NCBI GenBank assembly: GCA_036320915.1 | Contig: JAXBDG010000013.1 | Location: 1,612,001 to 1,676,000, forward strand | DNA from: Linnemannia elongata | Lineage: Eukaryota > Mortierellomycota > Mortierellomycetes > Mortierellales > Mortierellaceae | Reading direction: 5' to 3' | Length of the DNA stretch: 64,000 nt | Part shown: one piece after another, positions 41,791-55,600 of the stretch | How the letters are laid out: the number at the start of each line of letters is the position of its first letter | Position numbering within the stretch: the stretch's first letter is position 1 | The notes under the pieces: generated by a model | The model's database searches: none | Seen by the model: only the letters and a program-made list of their open reading frames with translations | What the model was told of the DNA's origin: nothing | Position numbers and translations under genes: made by a program

Positions 41791-44700
41791 ATTATTCATA
41801 TGAGAGAATAGTGTTCCGCCTCTTGCCTTGCCTTCTGTTTGTCTCTGTGTCTGGTCGCCGACAAAAAAAAGGCGGAGCTGCGGTTAAAAAAAAAACAGAG
41901 TGTAGCGAATCGATGGGCTGCAAAGAGGAGATGGCCGCTAACAAAAGCAAAACCTGGGGTAGAAGGCCACCTTTCTCTTCCCTTCATCTCAGTCTCACAC
42001 AGACACATCTTTTTCTCTCTTTCTCTCGTCGCTCTTAACTTGACTGGGTCAATCAAGCCTGTAAGCCAGCCAGCCACTTAGGTGGCCCTTCTATGCCCAC
42101 GTCCCCTCTTGCCTTCTTTTGCCTGTGTTTTTCCTTTCTGGTCTTGCCTTGTTATTGTTGAACCCGAACAAAGCACACCCGGATCCTTCCTCGTCCCTAT
42201 GTTTGTTCAATTATGTGTCGCTCTTTTCGTTTGTGTCTATGTCCATGTTTCTCTTTTTTTCCTTTCCCTCTGTGTCCGCGTCAAGATGCATGTTTAGTCA
42301 GAGGTAGTAGTGAGACGAAAACGGCAGACAATAGACACAGGCCACCCGTCTGCGTCCGCCAGGCAGGGCAGAGCAGGGTTGCAAGAGAAGGAAAGAAAAA
42401 AAAAGTTGCCTATTCTGGCGACCAATTCCTGTTTTTTCAATCTAGAAGACTCCATGGTGGCGTGTCTGTTTCTGTGGGTTGTGTGTTTTTCGGACTAGGG
42501 GTGGCGATGGTAGGGGGACCAAGCTTGGATAGGAAGGAAAGTGACGGATACCCCTGCCAAGTGTTGGTGGGACAATTAATAATGCCGCGGGATAATTGTT
42601 TGTACTCTATGTAGCATGTCATCGATAACTGCGCCAATGACCAACCAAAAAAAATAAATACAAAAGACAGCCAGCCATATCTTGTTACAAACACAACATA
42701 ACAAACAGGAGGGGGAGGAAGGAAGCATGCGATGATGCTCGGGTAAAGAACATTTCTTGTTTTTCCTTCGGCACGATACCACGAGATGGCTATGGCGATG
42801 GCAACACACGCGCTTAGTTGTCGTGTGTGTATTCTCGATTGATTCTTGCCCCTTTGTTGTGGTTGTTGTTAGCGGCGATGTGCGATGATGTCGATGGTGG
42901 TTATGACTGACTGTGCCTCTTGGAGGGGATGACGCGACTACGGCGAACATTCAGGAACAACAACAACACTTCAATTGATTCATAAGCCTCAAGGCCATGT
43001 CCAGGTTGTTTGCCTTTAGCTTCTAGCACACTCTAGTGCCTCCTCGTCAATCGGCCATCCAGGAACAAGGGTGTAACAGAAAGTGAGGGCCCAGAGGGTT
43101 GGAGTGGAGTGTCAATGGTCGGTATCAATCGATGGTGAGTGCCATACCCCTACAGCCATACCCATTTTTTTTCTTTTCTTTTCTTTTCATTTCTTTTTTG
43201 ATTGCCCCATGTCTATCACACATCCTTATCCACCCACCCATCGGCTCACTCTTTTGTGCTCTCTTCCTTGTGTTTGTTGTTTTTTTATGGACCTCAACCA
43301 CTTTTCATACAACTCAAAACAAGTGAGCACCCCATGGTACCACCCACTCTCCTCTCCCTTCATCAGCCGATCCCTCACTCTCCGTCTCTAATACCCTTGT
43401 TTTTTATTTGTACTTTGACAGCCAGCCCAGCATGCAACAACAAATGAATGTACCTTTTTTTTTTAAAAAAGTTATCCCACTCCCGCTCGAGTTTGCACTT
43501 TGCAATATAACCTTGTTGGGCCCATGGTCCATGGTGTTACATGGTCCTTTCAGGTCAGGGTACCCTTGTAGGGTCCTCGCTTCGTTGTCTGTTGGCGTTG
43601 GCTCCCAGATCGATCAGCTTTTCTGTTTGTTTTTTTTGCAGCACTGTTTTTTGATACCCCTATTCTCTTTCGAAGAAAAAATAAAGATCCACCCCTGTTT
43701 GGGAAAGGATGGGCAAGAGACACACATACTAAGGAGATGAAATTCAATCGCCTAAGCAGAAGGAAGGTGAAATAAAACAGCCCCATCTGTCTCTTTCACC
43801 ATGTGTATATACCAATTAAAAACATAATACACCATCCTCACCTACATACACGTTTCGCAACTCTTTTGTTATTGTTGCTATGTATTGCAATGTACAAAAA
43901 TAGCACCCATGGGTCAAAAAAGAGGTTGCGGATCAAAAATAAACCCTTTTATTTCTTCTTTCTCCATCCAATGGTATGAACATTGTACAAGCAATAAAAA
44001 TCTAGGGTCCTCATGTCGCTCTCCTTTCTCGTTACTTGTTTTTCTTTGATGACTTTCACGTTTTGCAAGATGGGTGCATGGTAAGCACGCGGATGAGATG
44101 GACGAATGGTCCCGCGTTTAGTTCACTACATTGAATAAAGATGAATAAAACATAATAAAAGTGACAAAAAAACCTTGCTCGGCCCAATCCTACCCCACAG
44201 GAAGGGCCCTAATCCTGTTTGCACACGCCATCATGTCGCCACTTTTGCATTTTTTCTCGTGTTTGTTTGGCATGCTTTGTTATTGTATATCATATATGTG
44301 AACCATGGAGGGTCTCACATTCTCGATTGTTTTGTTTTACATTTTCCTATTCCTTCCATCAACGCATAACCAGCTCGCCGACTCTTCCCGATTGCTACAT
44401 ACAGACACTCACACACACACACTCTCTCTCACACACACACGCCATCTACTGCACTTTTTCTCCTAGAAACTACATACTGCAATGCGTTCTCGTTAATTGC
44501 TCGTTCCTCTACTTGCTCTTCTCAAGCAACACCCCCTTCACTCTCTCAACTTTCTTAATTCTCCTTTTGGGCACAGGGCACACCAAGGGGCAAGGCACGG
44601 ATAAATATGAGTAACAGCAGGAAACCCTGAACCCCCTTGTTTTGTTTCCGTCCATTCCTGTGCCTCTCTCCTCCCGCCCCTTCTAGGCCCCTTGTTCCTT

Positions 44701-46150
44701 GTCTCTCTTTTTTTTTTTCTTTACTTTTCTCTTGACCCCTTACTTGCCACTTGCCCCCCTTCTGCCACCCCCACATATTTTGTTGTTTTTGTGGTCGCAT
44801 TAATCATATCATGCCATTATGAGTTCCCAGTCCGTCCTGTCACTCTCTCTGCTTGCCTGTCAGTCGGATGGGAAGCCTCGAGCCAACGAAAATGGCGAAT
44901 GGGACCAGCAAGGATGATACCTTATTTTTAAAGTACTAAAAACGCATTCACAACCTCAACCACAAGCACGCACAAGGCAAAATAAAAAAAATAAATAAAC
45001 ACACATGCCAACAACTTTTTGGATGGTGTCACAATATCTCACCATCGCAACACCTTAAAACAAACAAACATCACCAGGGTACAAACACAGGCGCAGAAAT
45101 AGCCTTCCCACAGCACACACGACTATTTAAGAAAGCTAAGCATGTTATTGCAACTTTGACAATCACGATGGCGACATATGCTTGTGGCTGTTTGTGCTTT
45201 TTAGAAGATTTGTTTCCATGAGTAATCACACCTTTTTCTTCGTTTATCGGCTGAAGAAAGGAGGGAAAAACGGTTGATGTCGTCTGTGGGAAAGAGGATG
45301 GTCGATGAGATGATCACACGCTTACAGTTGGGCGAATGATTGACGTTAGGATGGTTAGAGAGATTGTTCCTGGCGGAGTGGGTATGGTGCAATCGTGGTG
45401 TCTGTTTTTTCCTCCTTGGGCGAAGTCCTCCCTTCTTTTACTATCACAGCCATATAAGAGGCACATTGATACGACATGTCCTCCTAACAATGGCGTTCTT
45501 TCTCAGGCACAGAAAATATCCTTATCCAATTGCCCATCCGTCTTTGCCTCACCAAAGCCTGCACGCACCCTTACCACTATCTCCATCTTTTCACCCAGGC
45601 GTCGAGATCCAAGGTCGCGTCAACTCTGAAAAGATCCTTTTCCTAGGATGGTTCGAGGGTAAACAACTATACCTTTTTTTTGTGGGTCTACTTTCCTGCC
45701 TTGAAATTTCCATTTGAACATTCTTTATTGGTTTCTGTTTTAGCTAAATACCAACTCCTCTCTCTCTTCTTCTAGAACTCTTTTACTGTTCGATTCACAC
45801 TTTGTTTTTACCCCAGATTTTGTTCAGGAACGGACCTTTGAGTGAAAAAAAAAAACAGTTGGAGTTCAAACTTGTCCAGTCAAAACAGGTCGATCATATT
45901 AGTGTAGAGTTATCAAAGGGTCGAGAGCTAGTAGTGAGAGGGGGGAGTCAAGGGGGAAGGACGTGCTTTGTCAGACCGGGGTTGTGTGAATGGACAGGTG
46001 TCAGATCTTAATTCATGATTTGTCCGTTCAGTCCATTCAAGGTTGTCCTCGTTTTTATTTCTTTTTTGCACTTTAGGGCTTTACTTTGTTCTTTGTACCA
46101 AAACAACCATCCAACCAAGGTTGGTCAGTCTGAGCACGCTGTCTGTTGGT

Positions 46151-46164
<14 letters not shown>

Positions 46165-46204
<40 letters not shown>
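46165..46204 (+). repeat. (GA)n microsatellite
   Basis: Alternating GA for about 40 bases, preceded by a short GAAA repeat. Confidence 0.85.
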
Positions 46205-46208
<4 letters not shown>

Positions 46209-47191
46209 TGAGAAAGCCTATTGGTGAAACGAGCGAGAAAAATAGAACGTGCGTCTGAAGGGTAAAGACCCAGCCACACCACAAATTATCCACAGTATCA
46301 GAGACAAAAACACTCTTTACTCCCATCGTTCCTTTCTCTCTCTACATTCACACTCGCTTCGTTTATCGATAGGCATTTTTGCACAGTAAAGTAGACAACA
46401 CCTACTGTCTGATCTATGTAGTTCCTCCTCATAGCTGGCTATAAGTCTTATGATTGCTAGAAAAGCAGGAAGGACGAGTCGGGTCTCAAGGACAATGGTG
46501 TATGTGAGAGATATACAGCGGAATGCAATGGTAGTGGATGTTTAAACAAACCAACTGGAGTATGGGTACCGGTATGTGTCTGAAAATAAAAAGAGAGTTT
46601 ACTTTTAGTCAAGGCTAATAAAAGGTTGCATCAATGCACAATGGATAGGTCCGAGGAAGTTGAAATGTGAATGGGTAAATCAAATAGGCGATGGTGGGGG
46701 ATTAAAAGGACCATGGGGGAGCGGGTTAGATACGACAACACAACGGCATTCTTCTTCAATGTAAAAGCAAAAGCGCAAACAGAGTTTCTCTCTTTCTTTC
46801 TGTTTTGTGTTTTTTTTGTCGCTTGTTCGCTTTGCTTGGAATGAAGTTTGTTGGAAAATGAAGTACAGGTAATGAACTCTCTTTATTTTCTGTCTACTTT
46901 TCTCTCTCTACATAGTCTACACAAGAAGAGCAACATAAAGGAGACAGAAAAGGGGCAGAGCGGCACAAAAGTCATTTTCTTCATCTGTTATCCGATAGAA
47001 GAGATGGGTGGATGGGTGTGTTGGCTGGTTGGGAAATGAAAAACCTTGTTTTCTCTCTCCTTTTTGCTCTTTGTGTTCGTACTACCCAATGGCCCACCCA
47101 CCACCTGTTATCCATCCATCTGCTTGTGTCCTTTTCATTTCATTTGTTTGATTTCATCCTCAGCCGAATGAGCATCGTTGACCTGACCATT

Positions 47192-47193
<2 letters not shown>

Positions 47194-47232
<39 letters not shown>
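47194..47232 (+). repeat. Poly(T)39 tract
   Basis: The longest homopolymer in the window. It could be a minus-strand poly(A) tail of a retrocopy, but no recognisable coding sequence is next to it. Confidence 0.85.
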
Positions 47233-48596
47233 CATTTCTCGCTTGCTTACTAACATTTGTTTTTTTTTGTTCTTGTTTTTTGTGTTGTTTGTTGTTTTTG
47301 TTGACTTCGGGCTTTCTCTTTCTGTCCTTGTGTTTTTTTCGTTCTCCTTCCTTCATTTCCCATGCTACGATCCACCAAGTCCGCTTTGACTCAAGCTCAA
47401 TGCAGCGATTGTCTTCTTGCAACTCCTTAACAATAACAGGCAGATGGATGTGGTCTTTTGGAGCTAGTCGAGAAGAACCAATCAACGTCTGCCTGCCTTG
47501 CCCTGTGCGCGTCCTTATTTTTTTTTTTTTTGTCAATTGCTAAAAAGCTAGCCCCCCCCCCCCTTCCCGCTTCCGTTGTCTCCTTGGCTCACCCCTTGCT
47601 TCCGTAGACAACGTAGATTTGCGTAGGTTGATGGGTTAGCGTGTTTTCGTAGTTAATCTCTATATCTCTCTCTCTCCCTCTCTTTTTCTCTCTCTTGAAA
47701 AAATCCAGGTATGCATTGGACCATGTTCGTTCGGATTGTTAGTAGGAAGTAGTAAGGAGGGGACAGTTGTTTAGTATGAAGGACGTGCTGCGAGTGGAAG
47801 GAGGAGAGTAGAGAGAATAGGCGATGCGAGGTTCCAGGCATAAAAGTAGAAGGATGATGATATGGAGCTAGAATGTGCAGAGGAAGGATGGCAAAAAGGA
47901 AAAAAAAAGAAGATATGTAAGAAGAGAGAAGAAAGTGAAGGATAACGAAAAAAAAAAAAAAAAAAAAAAAAAAAGTGGGGTTGCAAAAACGAACGAAGGA
48001 TGAAGGATGTGTGGGGGGGAAAGGACGAAGAAGAGGTAGAAGTATCAAGACTTGAAGATCTTTCGTCCCTTTTTGCCCATTCCCCAACTACTTTATAACT
48101 TTTTTTTTTGTTGGGAAAGAAAGAAGGAGAATAGTCGGCTACAGGCGGCGGTGGGGAGTGCAGGTTTCTCCATGTCTGCTGTCTTTGGCCACAACCAAGC
48201 AAACGGCGCCTTCTTATCTGATTGCGAGAAAATTGGTGGCAACCAAAAAAGGTCAATACGCAGGAGAAGAAAAGTTGATCGTTAATTTTGCATATCCGAG
48301 CGACATTTTCCCAGACGCGCTTCAAACGATTGCAAAAAAGAAAGGAGGGCAGCGAGGGGGGGGGGGAAGAAGATGAAGACGAAGAAAAAGAAAAGCCCAT
48401 GGGACATGGATGCGCAGGTTATTTTAGGAAATGGCACTACCAAGTAGCTCTTTCTTTGATATGACGGGTAGGGTACCTTTTCTTTGATCCTTTCTAGTAT
48501 CCCTCTCAGAGAAAAAAGATGGCGTGTGTATATAATGGGCGTGTCAAGAGAAAGAGGTAGGACAAAGGGGGAGATGGATCAAAGCTACTCTTTAAC

Positions 48597-48802
48597 CTTT
48601 GGACTAGCAACCTGGGCGTACAATAGATCAAATCTTGCAAAGAAAAAAAATGTAAGAAGTGGCCCTTTGGATAGAGGCTAACATTATTATAGAGGCGTGT
48701 GTGAGAGTAAGGGTGAATGCTTCGGCTGAACAAAAGAGTATTTGGTCAAGTCAAGGTACACCCCCTTTGGACTTACAAAGTGGGCGTACGATCGATCGAG
48801 TC
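48597..48802 (+). repeat. Pair of diverged direct repeats
   Basis: 48597-48634 and 48765-48802 match at 30 of 38 positions (CTTTGGACT, then GGGCGTAC, then GATC at the same spacing). A weaker match extends about 25 bases to the left. The copies start 168 bp apart, in a patch of normal composition within the desert. Confidence 0.6.
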
Positions 48803-50358
48803 CTTTAAGACAGCTTACAGACCCCTTGGTGCAAGGTTGTGCTATTCATATGCTTCGTCATGTTCAAGCAACGGCGGATAACTGTTGCCGTGATATGCAA
48901 GCCCAGCCAAGCCAAGCATAATGCAGACACAATTCGAACACAAAAAACAACAAACAAACTAGCAATCATTTGTTGCCTGGTACACTCAAAGTGGGCAAGC
49001 AATTGGCGACATTGGCTATTTTCACCATTGGGTGCTTCGATTTTATTTTTATTCTCATTTGCGGTTAAAAATACATGTTGGGGCGACAATAAACGGAAAG
49101 AGGGGATAGGAGGAGTTCAATAGGATGGGACACATACCATCACGAAAAAAAACAAAAGACGGTTGCTGCAAACATGACCAGGTGGTTTTGTTTTTTTTGC
49201 CTTGACTTTCCCGATCAAAAGTACTCGTGGCGGCGATGAAGGCGGCGGCGTAAAGTCTTGCTTGCTTTGTCCTTGCATTCATGACCACCTGAATGTCTTG
49301 CCCTTGCATTTTTCCAGAAGGACGAGGGGAATGTCATTGAAACCATGCCCTTTTTATGCAACTTCTCGCATGGCTGGCAATGAATTTCAGGAACAAGAGA
49401 CACTGACCAAAAATTAATGCATCCAACATCATCATGCACCAGTGTACCAGACCTGAACTAAATGGTTCGGATGGGTCAAACCAGTACGCGGTGGCGCGGG
49501 TGTGGTGTGGCATAACATTAGTCCATTGGAGAGTGAGAGAAGAAGAAAGTAATCGAGCAAAGCAAGCAATCCTTTAGATTGAAGAAGAAGTAGTAGGTGC
49601 AATTCAAACACGCTCTCATTTTTCTTGATCCTTGGAAGGGATAAGACCAAGAAGAGAAAGAGCGAGGAGAAGGGGGCAGGGTTCGGCTATAGGAATGTTT
49701 TTATTTTTATTTTGAGGGTTCTGAGAAAATCGTTCAGTGAATTGAGTTTTTTTATTTGCTTTCAACACCATCCAAAAAAAAAGTAAATGACGAAAGTCTA
49801 AATGAAACGAGAGGCGATCCATTGAGCAAGAACGATAGATAGCGAGCTTGCCATCGACTGAGCGAAGTAAAGGTTTGGGCAAGTTGGCAACGGGTATCCG
49901 TTGGGGCCGATGTATAGACCGGGTGGATCGTTGTGGAGGTGGCTGTTTATTAAGCCATACAATGGTATGTGCATGTATGACCGAAAGGAAGAGAAGCAGA
50001 GAAAGAAAAAAAAGAAAAGGGAGAGCGAGGGAGAGAGAGAGTGTGTGTGAGAGAGACAGAAGGGATGGATGCCCGTGCCCGTGTGCTTTTTTGTGTGTTG
50101 CTTTTGTGAATGTGAGGTTGCGGACAGAAATAGAAATGCTCACCGTCTTTTAATTTTTTCTGAGTTGTTCCTTTTGGATCGATGCCTTCCCTTGTTGCTT
50201 CGTGCCTTTGTTCATTCTTCGATGTTCTTGATCGTTGTTCTTCTTCCTTCGGCTTCAATCCGAGGGTGGGTGGCGAAAGAAGGATGGCCATGATCACTGA
50301 CCATTATGAATAGCATCCATCAGACAGCGGTTAGTGATATTTTCAGCAACAGATGTTC

Positions 50359-50387
50359 GAGTGTGTGTGTGTGTGTGTGTGTGTGTG
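50359..50387 (+). repeat. (GT)n microsatellite
   Basis: Alternating GT for about 28 bases, followed by a mixed T-rich tract. Confidence 0.8.
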
Positions 50388-52614
50388 CCCCTTTGTCTCA
50401 CTCATGTCTGATAAAACTAATTTTTTTTTTCTTTTTTTCCGTTGCAGATCAGTTCTTCCCTTATTGATTCTCGTTCATCACTCTTTCAATTCGCTTATTG
50501 CCTTTACTTTGCTTTCTTTTTCTTTCCTTTTCTTTTTCTTTGCCCTTTTTTTCTCTCTACTCTTCTCTTCTCTTCTCTTTTCTTTTCTTCTCTTCGCTCC
50601 TCCCCTCCCTTCTACCCCTTTCACTTCCCTACCCACAGTCCACCCTCTCTTTTCTCTCTCTCTCTCTCTCTCTCTCTCCACTCCCTTCCTGTCTTTCACT
50701 CCATCGACACGCTTACCTGTTCCTCTTCCTCTTCCTCCTCCTTCTCCTCTGTCGCCACTTCACACGCCATACCCTCTCCCCTTCCACACCCTCACCGCAG
50801 AAACGAACCCCTCTCTTTAACGACTCTTCTTTCTCTTTCAGCCTCTCACAACTTCAACAACTGATCTGTTTTTCAAAACCTCTGCATTCCTGTGTTTTTT
50901 TTCTTCCTTGTATTCCCTTCTTCTTCTTCTTTCCATTCCGAGTTTAAACATTCGTCACCTCTTTTCAACTACTTTTCGATCAGGTAAACAACAAACAACA
51001 AGCAGGAATGCATCGCACTTCCACTCCCTCTTTCTTTGGTCGTCCCATTTGCAAGTGGTGGTTTATCCCATTCTCTGTTTTGTAGTCCACCAGACACTTG
51101 CCCCGACAGCGAGAAACTGTTCAGAGAGAGAGAGAATGAGAGAGAGAGAGAGAGAGAGGGCCTGTTCGTCATTCGTAACTCAAAACTAACAAAGGAGAGA
51201 GCTGTCGGAAACAAAAAGGAAAAAAGGAGAAACAAATTCAGAACATGTAACGGAACATTGTAGCAACATACTCTCAACAGCAACCACAGTAACAACAACA
51301 ACAACAGCAGCAACAACTCGCACTAGAGCAGCAGCAGACAGGAACAAGTAGAGGAGCTGCCAACCTCTCTCTCTCTCTCTTGTTTGCACTTCTTGATTGA
51401 GTCTCTCCCTCCTCTTTCCTTTACTCCTCTCGCCTCCTTCTTCCCTTCACTTTGCTCCTGTATGATCACTCTGCTTGCCCCATGGTCCAATGCTACATAA
51501 ACAGCCAGCCATATATCCCAAATGGCCCATTGCGCGACACTATAGTTATAGCATCCATGTCCCATCTCCCTTTATATGAATCTCTTTCTTTTTTTCCTCT
51601 CTTTTGCAATCTGCAAGTGAGGATTCATGAGCACCATGGTGTCTTCTTTGTACTATGCGTTGTAATTGTTGCGTGTATTTTTGAATTTATCCACTCCCTT
51701 GCTTGTTCCTTTTCTTTTAACGCCCCAGGCAAAGTAATGCAAAGCCAACAACCAACCAACCAACCATTTGACCACATATAAGCGCGTCGCCCATTTCCCC
51801 CAATCGATTTGCTGTTGGCCTTGTTGTTCTTTGTGGATGTTGTGCACAGTACAGAAGAACCGTTGCCAGTTGAGCCGGAGAGTATGTGTCAAAAGGAGGG
51901 TGAATGAAAGGAAGAAAGAAGGGAAGGGGTTTGTCAATACTCACACACACGTTGTCGCACCAATCCCCATCCTGGTTCCCCTCCCCCCCTTGCTTATCCC
52001 TTTCATAAGCACCCATTTCCCTTTTTACCCCCTGTATTCCCTATGATTACGATTATGAGAACCCATATCCACACCATGGCGACCAATTGAACCCGGAGGA
52101 TGAGAATGAATGGGTGCATCCTACTTAAACATCTACACTGAGGAGAAGGAACAAGTTTGGCGTGTGTATTACTAGCATTAAGATGCGTGTGTGTGTGTCT
52201 GCCTGTTTGTCTGTTACATGGTTTAGTTCAGTTGACTGGCGACCTATATGTCATGCCCGCTTCTCCTTTTCTTTGTTGTTGTGTTGTTGTCTCGACAATC
52301 GAACTGACACTCTGTGAACCTGCGACCATTATTTTGTATTTTCCATTCTCCCTCTCTCTCACTCTCACACACACCACTTCGTTCCTTTTTCCTTTCACTC
52401 AGCTCGCTCTATTTCTTTTTTTCCCTTTTCCCCCCTTCTCCCGCTTCTCCTTGACACCAACAGCTCCTCCACCTTGAAGGCACTCTCTCCCTCCTTATTC
52501 CTCTCGTTTCTAATAACACTCCTCGACTCTCTTTCTTCTTACATACCTACCTACTAGCCAACCACACCCCACAACCACCCTTCCCAGACACACCCTTAGA
52601 CACCACCCCCGTCC

Positions 52615-55600
52615 ATGGCGTCCCTGTCGATAAACACCCGCAACCACGTCCGCTCCACCTCGGGCGAGATGCTCAACATGCCTCCACAACACTACCAGAT
52701 CCCTCGTGGCGCCAACAGCATGTCCAACTTGCGCGACAATGCCTTCCACCCTCCACCCAACCGTCCCATGAATGGCGGACATGACCTGCACCACCGAGGC
52801 CCACGACCCAGTAAGCACATGAACAAAAAAAAAAAAAAAAAAAAAAAAAACCATCAAACGAACAGGACTACGCTCTTCTATCGTTATCGAATGGATAAAC
52901 AATCGTTGTTAAGGAGGTCCTTTACTTGCCGAGAAGCCGGAGAAACTGACCGATTTCCCTTTCTCTCTTTTTGTTACAAACTGTATATTATAATAATAAT
53001 AATAATAATAATGCAAGTGATGGAGAGATATGGCCCACCACCACCACCACCAGCGGGGGGCCAGGTCCCTCCCGGCCCGGCTTATGATGATATGTATCGC
53101 AGGGCACGACCCAAAACCTTTCAGAACAGCCCTGTATCTCCGCCAGGTATGATTTAATAGATTTTTCTGAATTTAATAAGGCGATGATGATGATGATGAT
53201 GGATGATAATGAGTCCGTCCGTCCGTCCTTTAATGTTGATGAAAGGAAGAACAAAGGAAAGAACGCCTAAAAGGAAACAAGTACGAAGAGCAGCCGCAGG
53301 AAAAAAAAGAACAGTGTTTTTTCGCTCCCAATAATCCCGCGCCCACCGCCTGGACCAAACGGAACAAGGGGATTCGTCTCTTTCCTTTTCCTCAATGCGT
53401 GTCTGCAAGTGTGAATGTTGCGTGAATGTGAATGCGAGTGGGTTCGGGAAGGGATGGGAAGGAAAAAAAAAAAAAACTGTTGGGAGGAAAAAGAGCAACT
53501 AACAAGCACGCATCCTCACCACGTATTCCTGCCCTCTGCCCTCTATTCAGCGACCTTCAGCTCGCAAGGGCTGGAGCATTCTTTCATCGCCAAGAGAATG
53601 ATATATCAGAAATATCGTTGGACCCATTTTTTTCTTCCTTCTTTCTACTAACACATTTTCTCTGTTTGATACCTTATCTTCTAGTCGCAAACGCTAACGA
53701 TAACATGCCATGGCGCCCTCAGGTCAACCTCCCCAACATCGAACGACCTAAAATCAACGTCGAGGAATTAGCAGGGAAACAGATGCTACCCCTAGAGCCC
53801 CGATCCATCCTCGAGCAGGCCGTCGACGAATCGACCATGACACCAATGAACCGGTTTGCAAGCATTATGGAGGTCCTGAGGTTTCGCGGACTCTACATGG
53901 CCAATGCAAAGGCGTTCTCCGTCGTCGATATCAAGGGCAGGGAGACTGCCTCGTGGACATGGGAAAAGCTGCACGGACGGGCGGAGAAGATCAGCCAGAC
54001 CATCCTCGAGAAGACGCAATTGCGCCGCGGGTCTCGTGTGGCGTTGGTCTATCGCAAGTCGGAGATCATGGACTTTTTGGCAGCCTTTTACGGATGCATG
54101 ATGGCAGGGATGACCGCCGTGCCTATCAACGTCATCGAGGAGTTTGCAGAGATGACCTACATCCTCAACTACACCAAGGCTGAACTCGCACTGACGACAG
54201 AGTACAACCACAAAGCATTGAGCAAGGACCTGGCCATGCACAAGGGCGTCGACTGGCCATTGGGTGTCGCATGGTGGAAAACAGACACTCTCGGCAGCTG
54301 GCACCCAAAGAAGAAGGAGGGCTGGCCTGATATCGAACTTCCAGATCTCGCCTACATTGAGTACAGCAAGTCTCCCAACGGCGAGCTGAAAGGTGTTGCC
54401 GTCAGCCATCGGACGATGCTCTCACAGTGTCATGCCATCAAGCAATCCCTCGGAGCCAACCCCAACAGGAGCTGTGGGGCCACCCCTTCATCGCCCACCA
54501 GTGCCTTCACACCTCGTTCCGCTACCGAGCCCAAAACACCTTCAACTCCTACACAGCCAGCATCCCCTCCCTCTCGACGATCAAGCACGACCCTTCCCGA
54601 TGGCAAAAAGACCGATGTGGTCCTAACCTGGCTCGAACCGCGACAGCAAGTTGGATTTGTCCTGGGTGGATTGTTGGGCGTCTACCGCGGAAGCCACACT
54701 ATTTTTATTCACAGTGGCGTCACAGACACACCGGGACTCTGGGCACATTGCGCTCAGCGATACCGTGCAACAACCGCCTTGGGCGATTACGAGGGCGTTC
54801 GAGAGTTGTTGAGGTTCAGACCAACCGAGGGTTCCAAGCGAGATGCACCACCGCTGTCGTGTCTAGAGATATTTTTGATTGACGCTGTGATGGTCAAACC
54901 CATGTTGGATCTTCAGTTTGCGAACGAGTTCTTGGGAGACTTGGGTGTTCCCTCACCCCAGCAGGTGGTTGTCCCTATGTCCAGTTTACCAGAGCACGGA
55001 GGAATGATTCTCAGCATGCGCGACTATTTGGTCTTTCCCAGGGGAGCGGATGTGATTGACTTTGGATTCGAATATGAGTTACCACGCGGCCCACTTCCCG
55101 AACCGGGAACCAAGCGGCGGCCACAGGGATACTCGCCCGCCTCCAACACCATCTGTCACTATTTGCTGGACCGCGGAGCGCTGAAGGCCAATATGATCCA
55201 GGTGTTGGCGACGGGAGAGGAAGCAATCTCGAGAGCATCAGAACGTGGCGTTGTGCTTGTTGGTGCTTTTGGATATGCAATGCCACGAGGTAATTTCAAA
55301 AAATCAAATTGCTTGGATCAGGCATATTGCTTTTGGACTTATTATTTTCTGTTGGTGTTTTGTTGGGATTGATTTGATGACCTAATCGTTGTTGAATCTT
55401 TTTTTTTTTTTGTTCTTTTTGCCGTTTTCTACATTCGTTAGCCACACTCGCCATCGTGGATCCAGAAACAACTGCGTTATGTCAGCCTAATCGCGTCGGC
55501 GAGATCTGGATTGATTCACCCTCAATTGCTTTTGGATTCTGGGAGCTTCCCAAGCACTCACAGTCGATTTTCCATGCACTTCCCCTGATCGTGCCTGTCG

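Larger units (their letters stand above)
39995..52614. other. 12.6-kb gene desert upstream of the DIP2-like gene
   Basis: No gene could be supported. Composition is dominated by simple sequence: (GA)n at 46165-46204, T39 at 47194-47232, A27 at 47948-47974, C12 at 47552-47563, (GT)n at 50359-50387, (CT)n near 50658, and long pure pyrimidine stretches (50440-50960). The last 300 bp (52310-52600) form the likely pyrimidine leader of the gene at 52615. Islands of normal composition lie at 41040-41780 and 48560-48880. Confidence 0.5.

Noticed and set aside
45336..45717. 125-codon + strand frame with several Trp
   Set aside because: No start context, no homology recognised, overlapping frames equally open, and a simple-sequence C-terminus.
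47194..47974. T39 and A27 runs as paired ends or tails of retrocopies
   Set aside because: No polyadenylation signal, target duplication or coding remnant is associated with either run; slippage explains them.
50442..50947. Three overlapping frames of 140-155 codons
   Set aside because: Pure C/T tract with (CT)n; a composition artefact, probably leader or intergenic DNA.
53432..53684. N-terminal extension of the DIP2-like protein from the open frame starting at 53432
   Set aside because: The frame runs through a poly(A)-coded Lys tract and a TTCTAG acceptor at 53684; splicing from exon 2 gives a phase-consistent protein without it.
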